Positions 17,275-25,615 of a stretch of 64,000 bases of DNA are shown here, piece by piece (position 1 is the stretch's first letter; each line of letters starts with the position of its first letter). The position numbers and the translations under genes were made by a program. The stretch comes from Algoriphagus sp. (GTDB lineage Bacteria; Bacteroidota; Bacteroidia; Cytophagales; Cyclobacteriaceae), in the NCBI RefSeq assembly GCF_024305035.1, contig NZ_JAMWZB010000003.1, positions 144,343 through 208,342 on the forward strand, given 5' to 3'. The notes below the pieces were generated by a model. It made no database searches. It saw only the letters and a program-made list of their open reading frames with translations, and was not told where the DNA came from.

Positions 17275-18093
17275 TTAGTCAAATTGCCAATAAACTTCAA
17301 AAAATCCCAAGTCCTTTAAATGCTTAAATCCATGTGAATAATTTTGATTAGCATGAGGAGTTAGAATACGGAAATTATGAAAGTAAGCTTTCCCCCATTC
17401 TTCGGTAATAGCGGATTTAGTGGGGACACCAAAGATCGTAACTCGCACATGGTTTCGATCATAGTTTAATTGCTTGATCAGGATCATCGCGTATTTTAGA
17501 ATATCTTCTTTCTGATCAATTTCAAAAAGGTTAAAAGTACTCAGCTCCTGGTCTGTGAAGGCGGCAAGGTAGCAGTGGTTTCCGATTAAGTTGATTAAAA
17601 TTTCCTGTCCAATAAGATTGAAGCGCTCTTTAAATAAATACGATAAAAAGGAACAGGCTCCATGATGAAAGCTTAAATCACTGAACCGGGCTTGCAGGTG
17701 CTTTTTGATTTTCTCCTCGACGAAGGAGACGATTTGCAAGTTGTTGCTATCTAATGGGGTATTAAAGTAGTGTGGGTTTTCCGGGAGTTCGGTTGAAAAT
17801 CGGAGAAAATTTGATTCATTTCCTGCTGAGAAAAGTACTCCGGGAACAAGACTGAATTCCTTTCGATGGAGGTAGATTTTACAGGGTACGTCCACTTTCA
17901 TGAGCGGGTCTGTAAAAATCATTTCATCGACCACCTGGTTTTTGAATTCAGGGTAAAAATGGATTCCAATGTTTGCCTGATTTTTATCTTTTGCAAAAAT
18001 GATTAATGAATCGGGATATAAAAAAAGTGATAAGCTCGCTGTATCTTCTACATCAAACTTATCACTTTTAAATACGTTGAGTCGGTTTTCCAA
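17275..18093 (-). CDS. DUF3822 family protein
   Basis: The 272-residue cytoplasmic-looking protein has no signal peptide. It has scattered conserved features of the Bacteroidota DUF3822 family (SLSLFLYPDSLIIFAKD, LHRKEFSLVPGVLF and FNLFEIDQKEDILKY), which suggest an actin-like ATPase-type fold. I recall these genes next to coaD and rsmD in this phylum. Here coaD follows after the repeat region, and rsmD is absent. The function is unknown. Confidence 0.78.
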   Translation of the reverse strand: MENRLNVFKSDKFDVEDTASLSLFLYPDSLIIFAKDKNQANIGIHFYPEFKNQVVDEMIFTDPLMKVDVPCKIYLHRKEFSLVPGVLFSAGNESNFLRFSTELPENPHYFNTPLDSNNLQIVSFVEEKIKKHLQARFSDLSFHHGACSFLSYLFKERFNLIGQEILINLIGNHCYLAAFTDQELSTFNLFEIDQKEDILKYAMILIKQLNYDRNHVRVTIFGVPTKSAITEEWGKAYFHNFRILTPHANQNYSHGFKHLKDLGFFEVYWQFD

Positions 18094-18106
18094 AATCGGA
18101 AAGGGG

Positions 18107-18688
18107 TTATTTCCAGTTACCTTCGGTGGAGGCGTCTGTTCTAGACCCTACTCTCAAGGCCTTCTCATTATTATTCAGTCTTCTTTCAGGATTGATCGGA
18201 GAAGGGTCTCTGATTTCGAAAACATTCACCTCATAGCTATTGCGCTCAATTCTATCGGCAAAGAATTCAAACATTTTCCCACCAGAACCGGGGACTACCG
18301 CTAATCGCTCCAGATCAAAATCTGGATATTTTCGCTCATTGAAAAGTGAATCAATTACCGAAACCGAACCTAAGGTGTCAAAAGTTACCGTAGTCTCTTC
18401 TTTTCCATAATCCAAAAGCTTGGTGGTTTCAAGACGCTCGACTAACCAGATTTCACCTTCTTGAATAAAGTTTTTCAGCGAATCCCAGTTGTCGGCGTAT
18501 TTTCCATTAGAGGCTTCGTACGCTAGCTGAGCATCTCTAAGCATTTGAAGCTTTTCGATAATGGCACTTTCTATCAATGCAATTCTCTTTTCTTTCTCTA
18601 CTACATCATCTACACCTTTCCATAGGAAGTAGCCAAGGCCTATTGCGACCAGAAAGAATACAATGGATAATACTTTTGATAAATTCAT
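18107..18688 (-). CDS. Hypothetical single-pass membrane protein
   Basis: The 193-residue protein has an N-terminal membrane anchor (VLSIVFFLVAIGLGYFLW) followed by a helical stretch (EKEKRIALIESAIIEKLQMLRDAQLAYEASNGKYADNWDSL). That stretch resembles the start of type IV pilin-like proteins by layout, though the prepilin peptidase motif is not clear. The rest appears soluble and periplasmic. It lies 13 bp before the DUF3822 gene on the same strand, so both are probably one operon. The function is unknown. Confidence 0.72.
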   Translation of the reverse strand: MNLSKVLSIVFFLVAIGLGYFLWKGVDDVVEKEKRIALIESAIIEKLQMLRDAQLAYEASNGKYADNWDSLKNFIQEGEIWLVERLETTKLLDYGKEETTVTFDTLGSVSVIDSLFNERKYPDFDLERLAVVPGSGGKMFEFFADRIERNSYEVNVFEIRDPSPINPERRLNNNEKALRVGSRTDASTEGNWK

Positions 18689-18737
18689 TTTGTTGGATTT
18701 TTTAAATCTGGGTAAGGTTGAAGGTTTTTAAAACGTG

Positions 18738-19247
18738 CTATTTTAGGTATTTATTTTCAAAATTAAAATATCCTTTCCACATTCCTAAGTCTTCAAAGGA
18801 ATTTATTCCCCAAAAGATTTGATGAACTGACGCATTTGGCAATGAACGGAGCTCTTCAAGTGACATCCATTTTAGTTCCCGTAATATTTGCTCATTTTTG
18901 GTAAACTCCGGATCCCATCCCAAATGAGGTTCACCCACGGACCGTTCCACTTCAAAAAATAGCTCAATGGCATGGAGAGGTGATTCTAAAAATTCATGTA
19001 CGAACAGGAGTTTGCCTATTTGGATTTCGAGCCCTATTTCCTCTTGAAACTCCCGCTTTAAATTTTGTTTTGCGTTGCTTCCAAATTTCATTCCTCCGCC
19101 GGGGACGGACCAAAAATCACTTTGATCACCCATTTGGTGATTGATCATGAGAATTTTCTCCTCCTGAATCAACACTCCGTTTACACGGGTTCGAAGTCGA
19201 TTACCGAATTTTGCGGCGATTTTATTGCCAATTTTGTCTGGGGACAT
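18738..19247 (-). CDS. NUDIX domain protein with an altered NUDIX box
   Basis: The 169-residue protein follows the NUDIX layout with VNGVLIQEEKILMI, then the box region GGGMKFGSNAKQNLKREFQEEIGLEI. The REFQEEIG part is intact, but the first glutamate of Gx5E is serine. The remaining glutamates could still bind metal, so activity is plausible but uncertain. It is divergent from the helicase gene with the starts only 15 bp apart. Confidence 0.82.
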   Translation of the reverse strand: MSPDKIGNKIAAKFGNRLRTRVNGVLIQEEKILMINHQMGDQSDFWSVPGGGMKFGSNAKQNLKREFQEEIGLEIQIGKLLFVHEFLESPLHAIELFFEVERSVGEPHLGWDPEFTKNEQILRELKWMSLEELRSLPNASVHQIFWGINSFEDLGMWKGYFNFENKYLK

Positions 19248-19261
19248 GTACTTTCGTTGCT

Positions 19262-20686
19262 ATGGGTAAAGATAGGAAGCTCGTCGTGAAGCCGTGTGAA
19301 TTGATGCGGAAATATTTTCCCTTTCAGCCAACACTCGGTCAATCTACATTTTTTGATCAGATGAATGACTTTTTGGCACTCAAACCTGAAGATAAACCCA
19401 CTTTTGTATTACGGGGTTATGCCGGTACAGGGAAAACTTCGGTGATTTCTGCTTTGGTTCAGACCTTGCCCAAACTTGACCTTCGATCATTGCTTCTTGC
19501 TCCTACAGGCCGTGCAGCTAAAGTAATGAGCAATTACAGCGGGAGAGGAGCCTATACGATTCATAAAATCATCTATAAACCTAAAGGAGATCCAGGGACT
19601 TTAGGTGGTGGATTTATTCTTCAACGCAATTACTATAAAAACACCGTTTTTATAATAGATGAATCTTCCATGCTGGCCGATGACGGTGGAATGTCGGGAA
19701 ATTTGCTAGGAGATGTGATCCAGTTTGTTTTTGGAGGGGAAAATAATAAGCTTTTATTTGTAGGAGATACCGCACAGCTCCCTCCTGTGGGTAGTGAATA
19801 TAGTCCGGCCTTAGAAGCGGGATATTTGTTGCGGCACTTTCGGCTCAAAGCAGAACAGGTAGAGCTAACCGAGGTGATGCGACAGCGACTGGAGTCTGGA
19901 ATTCTTTTTAATGCGACAGCACTGAGGTCACTTTTACTTCAGGAAAATCCTAGCATCAAATTTAAAACTGCCGGATTCAACGATGTGTATAAAATGACGG
20001 GGGAACGGCTGGAGGATGGTTTGCGCTATGCTTACGATAAATTTGGTACAGATAACACGGTCATTATCACTCGGTCCAATAAGACTGCAGTGCAGTACAA
20101 CCTCTATATCCGTAGAGTGATTCACTTTTTTGAGGATGAAATCAGTACAGCAGATTTGTTGATGATTGTAAAAAATAACTATACCTACATGGCGGATTCA
20201 GAAAAGGTGAATTTCCTTGCCAATGGGGACATGGTGGAGGTGATGAAAATTCGGAATTTTGAAGAGCTCTACGGACTTCGGTTTGCAACCTTGGAACTTC
20301 GTCTACTCGATTATCCTCAAGAAGCTCACTTTGAAGCCAAAGTGATATTGGACACGCTGTATTCATCAAGCCCCGCATTGAGCCGTGAGCAGTACCGGAA
20401 TTTGTATGAGCAAGTCGCTCAGGATTATGCGGATGTAGAGAAAAAGACCGAGCGATTGGAGCTCATTCGGAAAGATCCCTATTTGAATGCCCTTCAGGTT
20501 AAATTTGCCTATGCACTCACTTGCCATAAAGCCCAAGGTGGACAGTGGCAGGCAGTTTTTGTAGACCAAGGCTATTTACCGGAAGATCAGCTGGATCGAG
20601 ATTTTATCCGATGGCTTTACACCGCGGTGACTCGCTCTTCTGAAGAGCTTTATTTGCTCAATTTCTCTCCGCAGTTTTTTGGTTAG
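19262..20686 (+). CDS. ATP-dependent DNA helicase, RecD/Pif1-like superfamily 1
   Basis: The start is chosen at the ATG at 19262 (MGKDRKLVVKPCELMRKYFPF), giving 474 residues. A second ATG at 19304 (MRKYFPFQPTLGQ) is also possible, and the track's 19211 start overlaps the divergent NUDIX gene. Walker A is RGYAGTGKTSV, Walker B VFIIDESSML, and motif III FVGDTAQLPPVG. The C-terminal UvrD_C_2 part is AYALTCHKAQGGQW, and motif VI is WLYTAVTRSSEELY. It is an SF1B 5'-3' helicase for DNA repair or recombination, as is common in Bacteroidota. Confidence 0.9.
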   Translation: MGKDRKLVVKPCELMRKYFPFQPTLGQSTFFDQMNDFLALKPEDKPTFVLRGYAGTGKTSVISALVQTLPKLDLRSLLLAPTGRAAKVMSNYSGRGAYTIHKIIYKPKGDPGTLGGGFILQRNYYKNTVFIIDESSMLADDGGMSGNLLGDVIQFVFGGENNKLLFVGDTAQLPPVGSEYSPALEAGYLLRHFRLKAEQVELTEVMRQRLESGILFNATALRSLLLQENPSIKFKTAGFNDVYKMTGERLEDGLRYAYDKFGTDNTVIITRSNKTAVQYNLYIRRVIHFFEDEISTADLLMIVKNNYTYMADSEKVNFLANGDMVEVMKIRNFEELYGLRFATLELRLLDYPQEAHFEAKVILDTLYSSSPALSREQYRNLYEQVAQDYADVEKKTERLELIRKDPYLNALQVKFAYALTCHKAQGGQWQAVFVDQGYLPEDQLDRDFIRWLYTAVTRSSEELYLLNFSPQFFG

Positions 20687-20785
20687 GAAGGGTACAGACC
20701 TACCTAATTAAAATTTTTGATAAGTTTACCAAGACGAAAAAGTAACCTTGGCAAGGTATTTTCAGTATAGCTACTGAATTTGAGT

Positions 20786-20816
20786 TTTGAACTTGATTGA
20801 AAAAATTCAATATTTG
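20786..20816 (+). promoter_or_regulatory. Candidate promoter of the DUF1573 gene
   Basis: A -33 TTTG (20786-20789) and a -7 AATATTTG (20809-20816, one mismatch to TAnnTTTG) are separated by exactly 19 bp, the Bacteroidota housekeeping layout. The ATG at 20838 lies ~20 bp downstream. Confidence 0.5.
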
Positions 20817-20837
20817 AAATCAGTAACCAACAAGACC

Positions 20838-21233
20838 ATGAAAAAAATAGGATTAATCTTCGGTGTTTTGATGATGATGTTCTCTGTACAGGCTTTTGCC
20901 CAGACAGAAAATAGTGCAGAAATCACATTTAAAGAAAAGTCGGTGGACTTTGGAGACATCAAGCAAGGCGATAAGGTATCCCATACCTTTGAATTGACCA
21001 ATACGGGAAAAGTACCCTTGGTGATTTCCAACGTAGCAGCTACTTGCGGTTGTACGGTGCCGAGCTGGCCAAAGGAGCCCGTCGCTCCTGGAGCGAAAGC
21101 TGAAATTCAAGTTTCCTTTAATTCGGCAGGAAAAATGGGTAAGCAAAATTCGGTGGTAAGAATTTATTCCAATGCTTCCGAGCCAATCGAAAAAGTCTCA
21201 TTGATTTCAAACGTTTTACCCAAAACAAAATAA
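20838..21233 (+). CDS. DUF1573 secreted protein
   Basis: The start is set at the ATG at 20838, giving 131 residues with a signal peptide (MKKIGLIFGVLMMMFSVQAFAQ). The mature part is one DUF1573 Ig-like (ASPM/SPD2/Hydin-related) domain: VDFGDIKQGDKVSHTFELTNTGKVPLVI, ATCGCTVPSWPKEPV and AEIQVSFNSAGKMGKQ. The conserved CGC pair is present. Such small proteins are common in Bacteroidota and probably sit in the periplasm. The function is unknown. It is a single-gene unit with promoter and terminator. Confidence 0.9.
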   Translation: MKKIGLIFGVLMMMFSVQAFAQTENSAEITFKEKSVDFGDIKQGDKVSHTFELTNTGKVPLVISNVAATCGCTVPSWPKEPVAPGAKAEIQVSFNSAGKMGKQNSVVRIYSNASEPIEKVSLISNVLPKTK

Positions 21234-21256
21234 GTTAAAACAGCATGATATGCGAT

Positions 21257-21287
21257 AAACCTGTCTTAACCTTGGCAGGTTTTTTTT
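21257..21287 (+). terminator. Intrinsic terminator after the DUF1573 gene
   Basis: Arms AAACCTG/CAGGTTT (21257-21263, 21276-21282) are followed by a run of T, 23 bp past the stop. Confidence 0.85.
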
Positions 21288-21309
21288 ATAACCTAAATTC
21301 TTAAATCAG

Positions 21310-22056
21310 ATGGAAATATTTCTCCTTTCAGAAACTTGGATTGCCTTATTGACACTGACCTTTTTAGAGATCGTCCTTGGGGTGGATAATATTATTTTTA
21401 TTTCGATTGTGTCCAATAAGCTCCCGGAGGTTGAGCAGCCCAAAGCACGAAATTTAGGGTTGGCTTTGGCATTACTATTTAGAATTGGGCTGTTGTTAGG
21501 AATTTCCTTCATTGTGAAGTTTACCAATCCCCTGTTTAGCGTTTTTGAACATGATTTTAGCGGAAGGGATTTAATTCTTTTGGTGGGCGGAGTTTTTTTA
21601 TTGTTTAAGTCCACCTTGGAAATTCACCATAAAATGGAAGGAGATCCGCAGGAGATCAAGGCCAATTCTACCAAAAGTTTTAAATCCGTTATTCTTCAAA
21701 TCGTTATGTTGGATATCATTTTTTCATTTGACAGTATCCTCACCGCAGTTGGGTTAGTGGATCATGTCCTGATCATGATTATAGCGGTAGTGATTTCTTT
21801 GGGAATCATGATGGCTTTTGCAGGTAAAATCAGTCGATTTATCAACCAAAATCCAACTTTGCAGATTTTGGCACTTTCCTTCTTGATCTTGATCGGTTTT
21901 ATGCTCATGATCGAAGGCTTCCATTTTGAAGTGCCCAAAGGTTACATTTATTTCGCCGTGTTCTTTTCGCTTGCCGTAGAGTTGATCAATATGCGAGTCC
22001 GAAAGAAATCTGCCCATCCGGTGGAATTAAAACCAAGAATAAAGGAAGAAGATTAA
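21310..22056 (+). CDS. TerC family integral membrane protein
   Basis: The 248-residue protein has about seven hydrophobic segments. The TerC signatures are visible: LTFLEIVLGVDNIIFISIVSNKLP near the start and DIIFSFDSILTAVGLVDH in the middle, with the conserved membrane acidic residues. Family members handle Mn2+ or other metals at the membrane, often in exoprotein metalation or tellurite resistance. No tellurite operon is nearby, so a general metal-export role is more likely. Terminators flank it on both sides. Confidence 0.92.
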   Translation: MEIFLLSETWIALLTLTFLEIVLGVDNIIFISIVSNKLPEVEQPKARNLGLALALLFRIGLLLGISFIVKFTNPLFSVFEHDFSGRDLILLVGGVFLLFKSTLEIHHKMEGDPQEIKANSTKSFKSVILQIVMLDIIFSFDSILTAVGLVDHVLIMIIAVVISLGIMMAFAGKISRFINQNPTLQILALSFLILIGFMLMIEGFHFEVPKGYIYFAVFFSLAVELINMRVRKKSAHPVELKPRIKEED

Positions 22057-22061
22057 AATTG

Positions 22062-22090
22062 AACCCCGGGTTAGTATTCGGGGTTTTTTC
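22062..22090 (+). terminator. Intrinsic terminator between terC and the ABC transporter
   Basis: Arms AACCCCG/CGGGGTT are followed by TTTT, only 5 bp past the TerC stop. The ABC gene starts at 22104, so any promoter of that gene must overlap this hairpin, or expression depends on read-through. Confidence 0.8.
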
Positions 22091-22103
22091 ATTTTTAAGA
22101 CTT

Positions 22104-23849
22104 ATGGAAAAAAGAAAAGAAGGAAAAGTAAGCATAGGCCAAGTTTTCCAGACGATTATCTGGCCTAGGCGAAAGCAATTATTGCTTGGATTGTTTTTGA
22201 TCATCATCAGCCGCATGGCGGGGTTAATTTTGCCTGGAGCCAGTAAATATTTGGTAGATGATGTCATTCCCTCCAATGATCTGGATTTACTCAAATGGCT
22301 GATACTTGCTGTGGTTTTGGCTATCGTGATTCAATCGGTTACCTCGTATGCTCTGACTCAGATTCTTTCTGTGGAGGCTCAAAATCTTATTGCCAAGCTT
22401 CGTTCTCGGGTTCAAAGTCACATCATCAAGCTTCCAATTCGGTTTTTTGATAATACCAAGACCGGGGAGTTGGTTTCAAGGATCATGACAGATGTGGAGG
22501 GAGTTCGGAATTTGGTGGGGACAGGGTTTGCTCAAATGATTGGAGGAATTATAACGGCGGTGATTTCTTTGGTTTTGTTGATCAGTATTAGTCCGATGAT
22601 GACGCTGTACGTGTTGGTACCGGTGGCAATTTTTGGATTGGTTTCACTCAAAGCCTTTGGGAAAATTCGGCCCATCTTTCGTGAGCGCGGAAAAATCAAT
22701 GCGCAAGTGACCGGAAGATTGACCGAGACCTTGGGGGGGATTCGCGTTATCAAAGGATTCAATGCGGAGGATCAAGAGATCAAAACTTTTGAGAAAGGAG
22801 TCGATGAGCTTTTCCAAAATGTCAAATCAAGTTTGACAGCTACCTCTTTTGTAACCTCGGCAGGTACACTGCTGCTGGGATTGGCATCGGCCGGCATCAT
22901 GGGCATCGGCGGCTGGATGATTATGCGTGGTGAAATGACCTTTGGGGATTTTTTGGCCTTTACGCTTTATTTAGGTTTTATGATTGCTCCCATCGTCCAA
23001 ATGTCGAATATCGGTTCTCAACTCACCGAGGCTTTTGCCGGTCTGGACCGAACAGAAGAAATTATGAATACGCCGCTCGAATCCGATGACCGGGAGCGAA
23101 GCATAGAGTTGCGGGAGATTAAGGGGGCAATCAAATTTGATCAAGTATCCTTTGCCTACGAATCTGGAAAGGAGGTAATTCGTGAAGTGAGTTTTGAAGC
23201 TCCTGCCGGCTCGGTGACTGCTTTGGTTGGGACCTCAGGGTCGGGAAAGACGACGATTGCTGGACTAGCAGCTACCTTTTTAAATCCAGATTCGGGCCAA
23301 ATTACCCTTGATGGTATTGATCTTCAAAAAGTTACCTTAGAGTCCTTTCGGGCTCAGTTAGGAGTAGTGTTGCAGGATGACTTTCTTTTTGAGGGAACGA
23401 TTCGCGAGAATATTTTATTTCCACGTCCTAATGCTGGCGAGGAGCTATTGCAGCAAGCGGTACACGCAGCTCACGTCCAAGAGTTTACCGATCGGTTTGA
23501 AGATGGACTGGATACGCTGATTGGAGAGCGAGGGGTAAAACTCTCAGGGGGACAGCGGCAACGAATAGCCATTGCACGGGCGATTCTAGCAGATCCTCGG
23601 ATATTGATTTTAGATGAGGCTACCTCTAATTTGGATACGGAGTCCGAAACGTTGATTCAGGCAAGTTTGAAAGAGCTAATGAAAGGGCGAACTACCTTTG
23701 TCATCGCTCACCGCTTAAGTACCATTAGACAGGCTGATCAGATTTTGGTTATTGAACAGGGGAAGGTCGTTGAAAGAGGCAAGCACGAAGACCTCATTGC
23801 CAAGCAGGGGCGGTATTTTCAATTGTATACCTATCAAGCTCGTATCTAA
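22104..23849 (+). CDS. ABC transporter, fused permease and ATPase (MsbA/LmrA-type exporter)
   Basis: The start is moved from the TTG at 22059 to the ATG at 22104 (MEKRKEGKVSIGQVF), giving 581 residues. The N-terminal half has six membrane helices, with the coupling stretch RFFDNTKTGELVSRIMTD. The ATPase half has Walker A GTSGSGKTT, signature LSGGQRQRIAIARAIL, Walker B ILILDEATSNLD and H-loop VIAHRLST. It acts as a homodimeric exporter half-transporter. The substrate (lipid, drug or peptide) cannot be told, and no partner genes are adjacent. Confidence 0.92.
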   Translation: MEKRKEGKVSIGQVFQTIIWPRRKQLLLGLFLIIISRMAGLILPGASKYLVDDVIPSNDLDLLKWLILAVVLAIVIQSVTSYALTQILSVEAQNLIAKLRSRVQSHIIKLPIRFFDNTKTGELVSRIMTDVEGVRNLVGTGFAQMIGGIITAVISLVLLISISPMMTLYVLVPVAIFGLVSLKAFGKIRPIFRERGKINAQVTGRLTETLGGIRVIKGFNAEDQEIKTFEKGVDELFQNVKSSLTATSFVTSAGTLLLGLASAGIMGIGGWMIMRGEMTFGDFLAFTLYLGFMIAPIVQMSNIGSQLTEAFAGLDRTEEIMNTPLESDDRERSIELREIKGAIKFDQVSFAYESGKEVIREVSFEAPAGSVTALVGTSGSGKTTIAGLAATFLNPDSGQITLDGIDLQKVTLESFRAQLGVVLQDDFLFEGTIRENILFPRPNAGEELLQQAVHAAHVQEFTDRFEDGLDTLIGERGVKLSGGQRQRIAIARAILADPRILILDEATSNLDTESETLIQASLKELMKGRTTFVIAHRLSTIRQADQILVIEQGKVVERGKHEDLIAKQGRYFQLYTYQARI

Positions 23850-23885
23850 GGACTTGAAAGTTTTGGAAAGCAAATTGGCTTTATC

Positions 23886-23899
23886 CACCAATTTTGGTG
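23886..23899. promoter_or_regulatory. Inverted repeat before the NusG-like gene
   Basis: CACCAA-TT-TTGGTG forms six-base arms with a 2-nt centre, extended outward by ATCC and GGAT. It lies ~42 bp before the NusG-like ATG and has no T run after it. An operator or leader RNA stem is more likely than a terminator. Confidence 0.35.
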
Positions 23900-23940
23900 T
23901 AGGATTTGTAATTTTAATGTCCCAAATATAAAAATGGAGC

Positions 23941-24456
23941 ATGAGTGAATTGAAATGGTACGTGATGTACACTTCATCTAGATCTGAGAAGAAAGTAGCC
24001 AAACGATTGAAGGAAAAAGGCTGGGAGGTTTATCTTCCATTGGTCACAGAACTTCGTCAATGGTCGGATCGCAAAAAGAAAGTGGAACGTCCACTATTTA
24101 ATGGATATGTGTTTGTTAAAACTCAACGTAATCAACTCTGGGAGTGCCTTCAAGAACCTGGAGCAGTTAAGTTTGTTCACTTTTCTGGCCAACATGCGAC
24201 CGTCCGAGAGGAAGATTTGGATACCATAAAGCGTATTGTAGAAACAGGGGTGGCCGTAGAAACTGACGGGAGTGAAATCGAGCCAGGAGAATTTGTAAAA
24301 GTGATTGGTGGACCTTTACAAAACATGGAAGGTGAGGTGATTGAAAAAGGAAACAAAGATTACTTTATGATCCGTATTCCGGGAATCTATCAAAATATGC
24401 TAATGAGCATTCCCAGGAAATTTTTGGAAGTCTTTCCCAATAAGGTGGAGCCTTGA
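23941..24456 (+). CDS. NusG-family transcription antitermination paralogue (UpxY/RfaH-like)
   Basis: The 171-residue protein has the NGN domain start WYVMYTSSRSEKKVAKRLKEKGWEVYLPL and the PLFNGYVFVK strand. A C-terminal KOW domain follows (EIEPGEFVKVIGGPLQNMEGEV). The NGN sequence matches the specialised paralogues that control polysaccharide operons in Bacteroidota (UpxY-type) rather than housekeeping NusG, which sits with secE and rplK. No capsule or glycosyltransferase cluster is in this window, so its target operon must be elsewhere. It is followed by a strong bidirectional terminator. Confidence 0.88.
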   Translation: MSELKWYVMYTSSRSEKKVAKRLKEKGWEVYLPLVTELRQWSDRKKKVERPLFNGYVFVKTQRNQLWECLQEPGAVKFVHFSGQHATVREEDLDTIKRIVETGVAVETDGSEIEPGEFVKVIGGPLQNMEGEVIEKGNKDYFMIRIPGIYQNMLMSIPRKFLEVFPNKVEP

Positions 24457-24466
24457 AAATTGCATC

Positions 24467-24506
24467 AAAACTATCCCCTATTCACTTCTGTATCGGGGAT
24501 AGTTTT
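24467..24506. terminator. Bidirectional terminator between convergent genes
   Basis: Perfect 12-bp arms AAAACTATCCCC/GGGGATAGTTTT with a 16-nt loop give A/T-flanked stems usable from both strands. It lies between the NusG-like gene (+) and the outer membrane protein gene (-) and overlaps the latter's stop codon. Confidence 0.88.
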
Positions 24507-25209
24507 ATTGGTTCGACTTAGGAGCTAAAAATTTTCGAATGACGATTTGAGCTTGGGCCAGGTGGTCTCCATAGCGATTGAAACCTATATTTCCATCCAA
24601 ATTATCACTAAAAGTCAGCAGCATGGTTCCTTCTCCTGCAATATCCAAATAAGGACCGATCCGATAACTCAAGCCTGCACGAATGGGCACATAGCCAGTA
24701 ACTGTGTTATTTTTGATTGGAGTTTCTTCTGAATTAAACGATTTGGTCTGTTTGGTATTGACCCGCATAACCCCAAGTCCAAATCCCCCATAAATATTAA
24801 ATCGGGTACGGTGCATGTGATTAGAAAATGGGATTAAATTCATGCTGGGCATCAGGTCTATATAAGCCGCATTCCCTTTTGCGGTAAATGAGGCATTTTC
24901 TGCAAACCAGGCATCTTGAAGGAGCGGACCGGGATCTCCCCCACTTTGAATCCATTGTACTCCAGTAGTGGCGCGCAGGTCAACCCTCGAACTGAGCCGC
25001 TTGGTCATGGAAAGGGAAAAAGAGGGCTTAATTTCAAAGTTGAACGAACGGTATTGTCCACCATTGTCTAAATAGGCAAAAGAAGGCCCAAGACCCAACG
25101 AAACAAGATGATCTCTTGATATTCGCTCTTTGTAAAAGTTCTGCGAAAATGAGGAAAAACTGACTAAAAGAGCGCCAAGAATCATAGAAAATGGAAGGAG
25201 ATTTTTCAT
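24505..25209 (-). CDS. Outer membrane beta-barrel protein, hypothetical
   Basis: The start is moved to the ATG at 25207-25209 (MKNLLPFSMILGALLVSFSSFSQ), giving a signal peptide and 234 residues. The mature part alternates hydrophobic and polar residues and ends with aromatic-rich strands (SYRIGPYLDIAGEGTMLLTF, RYGDHLAQAQIVIRKF). It resembles small porin-like beta-barrels of the OmpA/PorT-like type. There is no peptidoglycan-binding domain. A single gene with no linked partners, of unknown function. Confidence 0.75.
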   Translation of the reverse strand: MKNLLPFSMILGALLVSFSSFSQNFYKERISRDHLVSLGLGPSFAYLDNGGQYRSFNFEIKPSFSLSMTKRLSSRVDLRATTGVQWIQSGGDPGPLLQDAWFAENASFTAKGNAAYIDLMPSMNLIPFSNHMHRTRFNIYGGFGLGVMRVNTKQTKSFNSEETPIKNNTVTGYVPIRAGLSYRIGPYLDIAGEGTMLLTFSDNLDGNIGFNRYGDHLAQAQIVIRKFLAPKSNQ

Positions 25210-25426
25210 AGTTTTCAGCTTTATTACTGTTGAAATTCGGAATATGAAATCAAACAAGATTAAAAAGTCACACACTGCGATGAGTATCAACCCTTCCAGA
25301 CTCCATGTGACCTGTGAAAATCAATTATAGACGCATGAAAATTTGCAACAAGCATGCCAAGGAGTCTGGTATTCTGAATATAAAAACTTTAAAAGGTTAA
25401 AAATAAATGTTTTAATAGTTTTATAA

Positions 25427-25615
25427 TCAGCTAGTTTCAAAAACTTTTTGAATGCTTGCTTCGGTGTTCTTTAATTTTTCACGACATATATTAACCAATT
25501 CTGAAGCTTCATTAACTAATTGAGAAAGTTCATCCACGCTCTTTTTTCCTTCTTCGAGTTGGGTGACGATCAGTTCTAGTCGCTGCATGGCATCGGTATA
25601 ATTTAATTCCTTCAT
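25427..25615 (-). CDS. xseB: Exodeoxyribonuclease VII small subunit
   Basis: The 62-residue helical protein (MKELNYTDAMQRLELIVTQLEEGKKSVDELSQLVNEA) matches the XseB hairpin of two helices. It binds the large subunit to form ExoVII, which degrades single-stranded DNA in both directions. The start overlaps the xseA stop by 4 bp (ATGA), so translation is coupled. Confidence 0.93.
   Translation of the reverse strand: MKELNYTDAMQRLELIVTQLEEGKKSVDELSQLVNEASELVNICREKLKNTEASIQKVFETS

Noticed and set aside
20730-20780. Small dyads CCTTG-G-CAAGG and CAGTA-TAGC-TACTG after the helicase gene as a terminator.
   Set aside because: Stems are short and no T run follows, so they are not called as a terminator.
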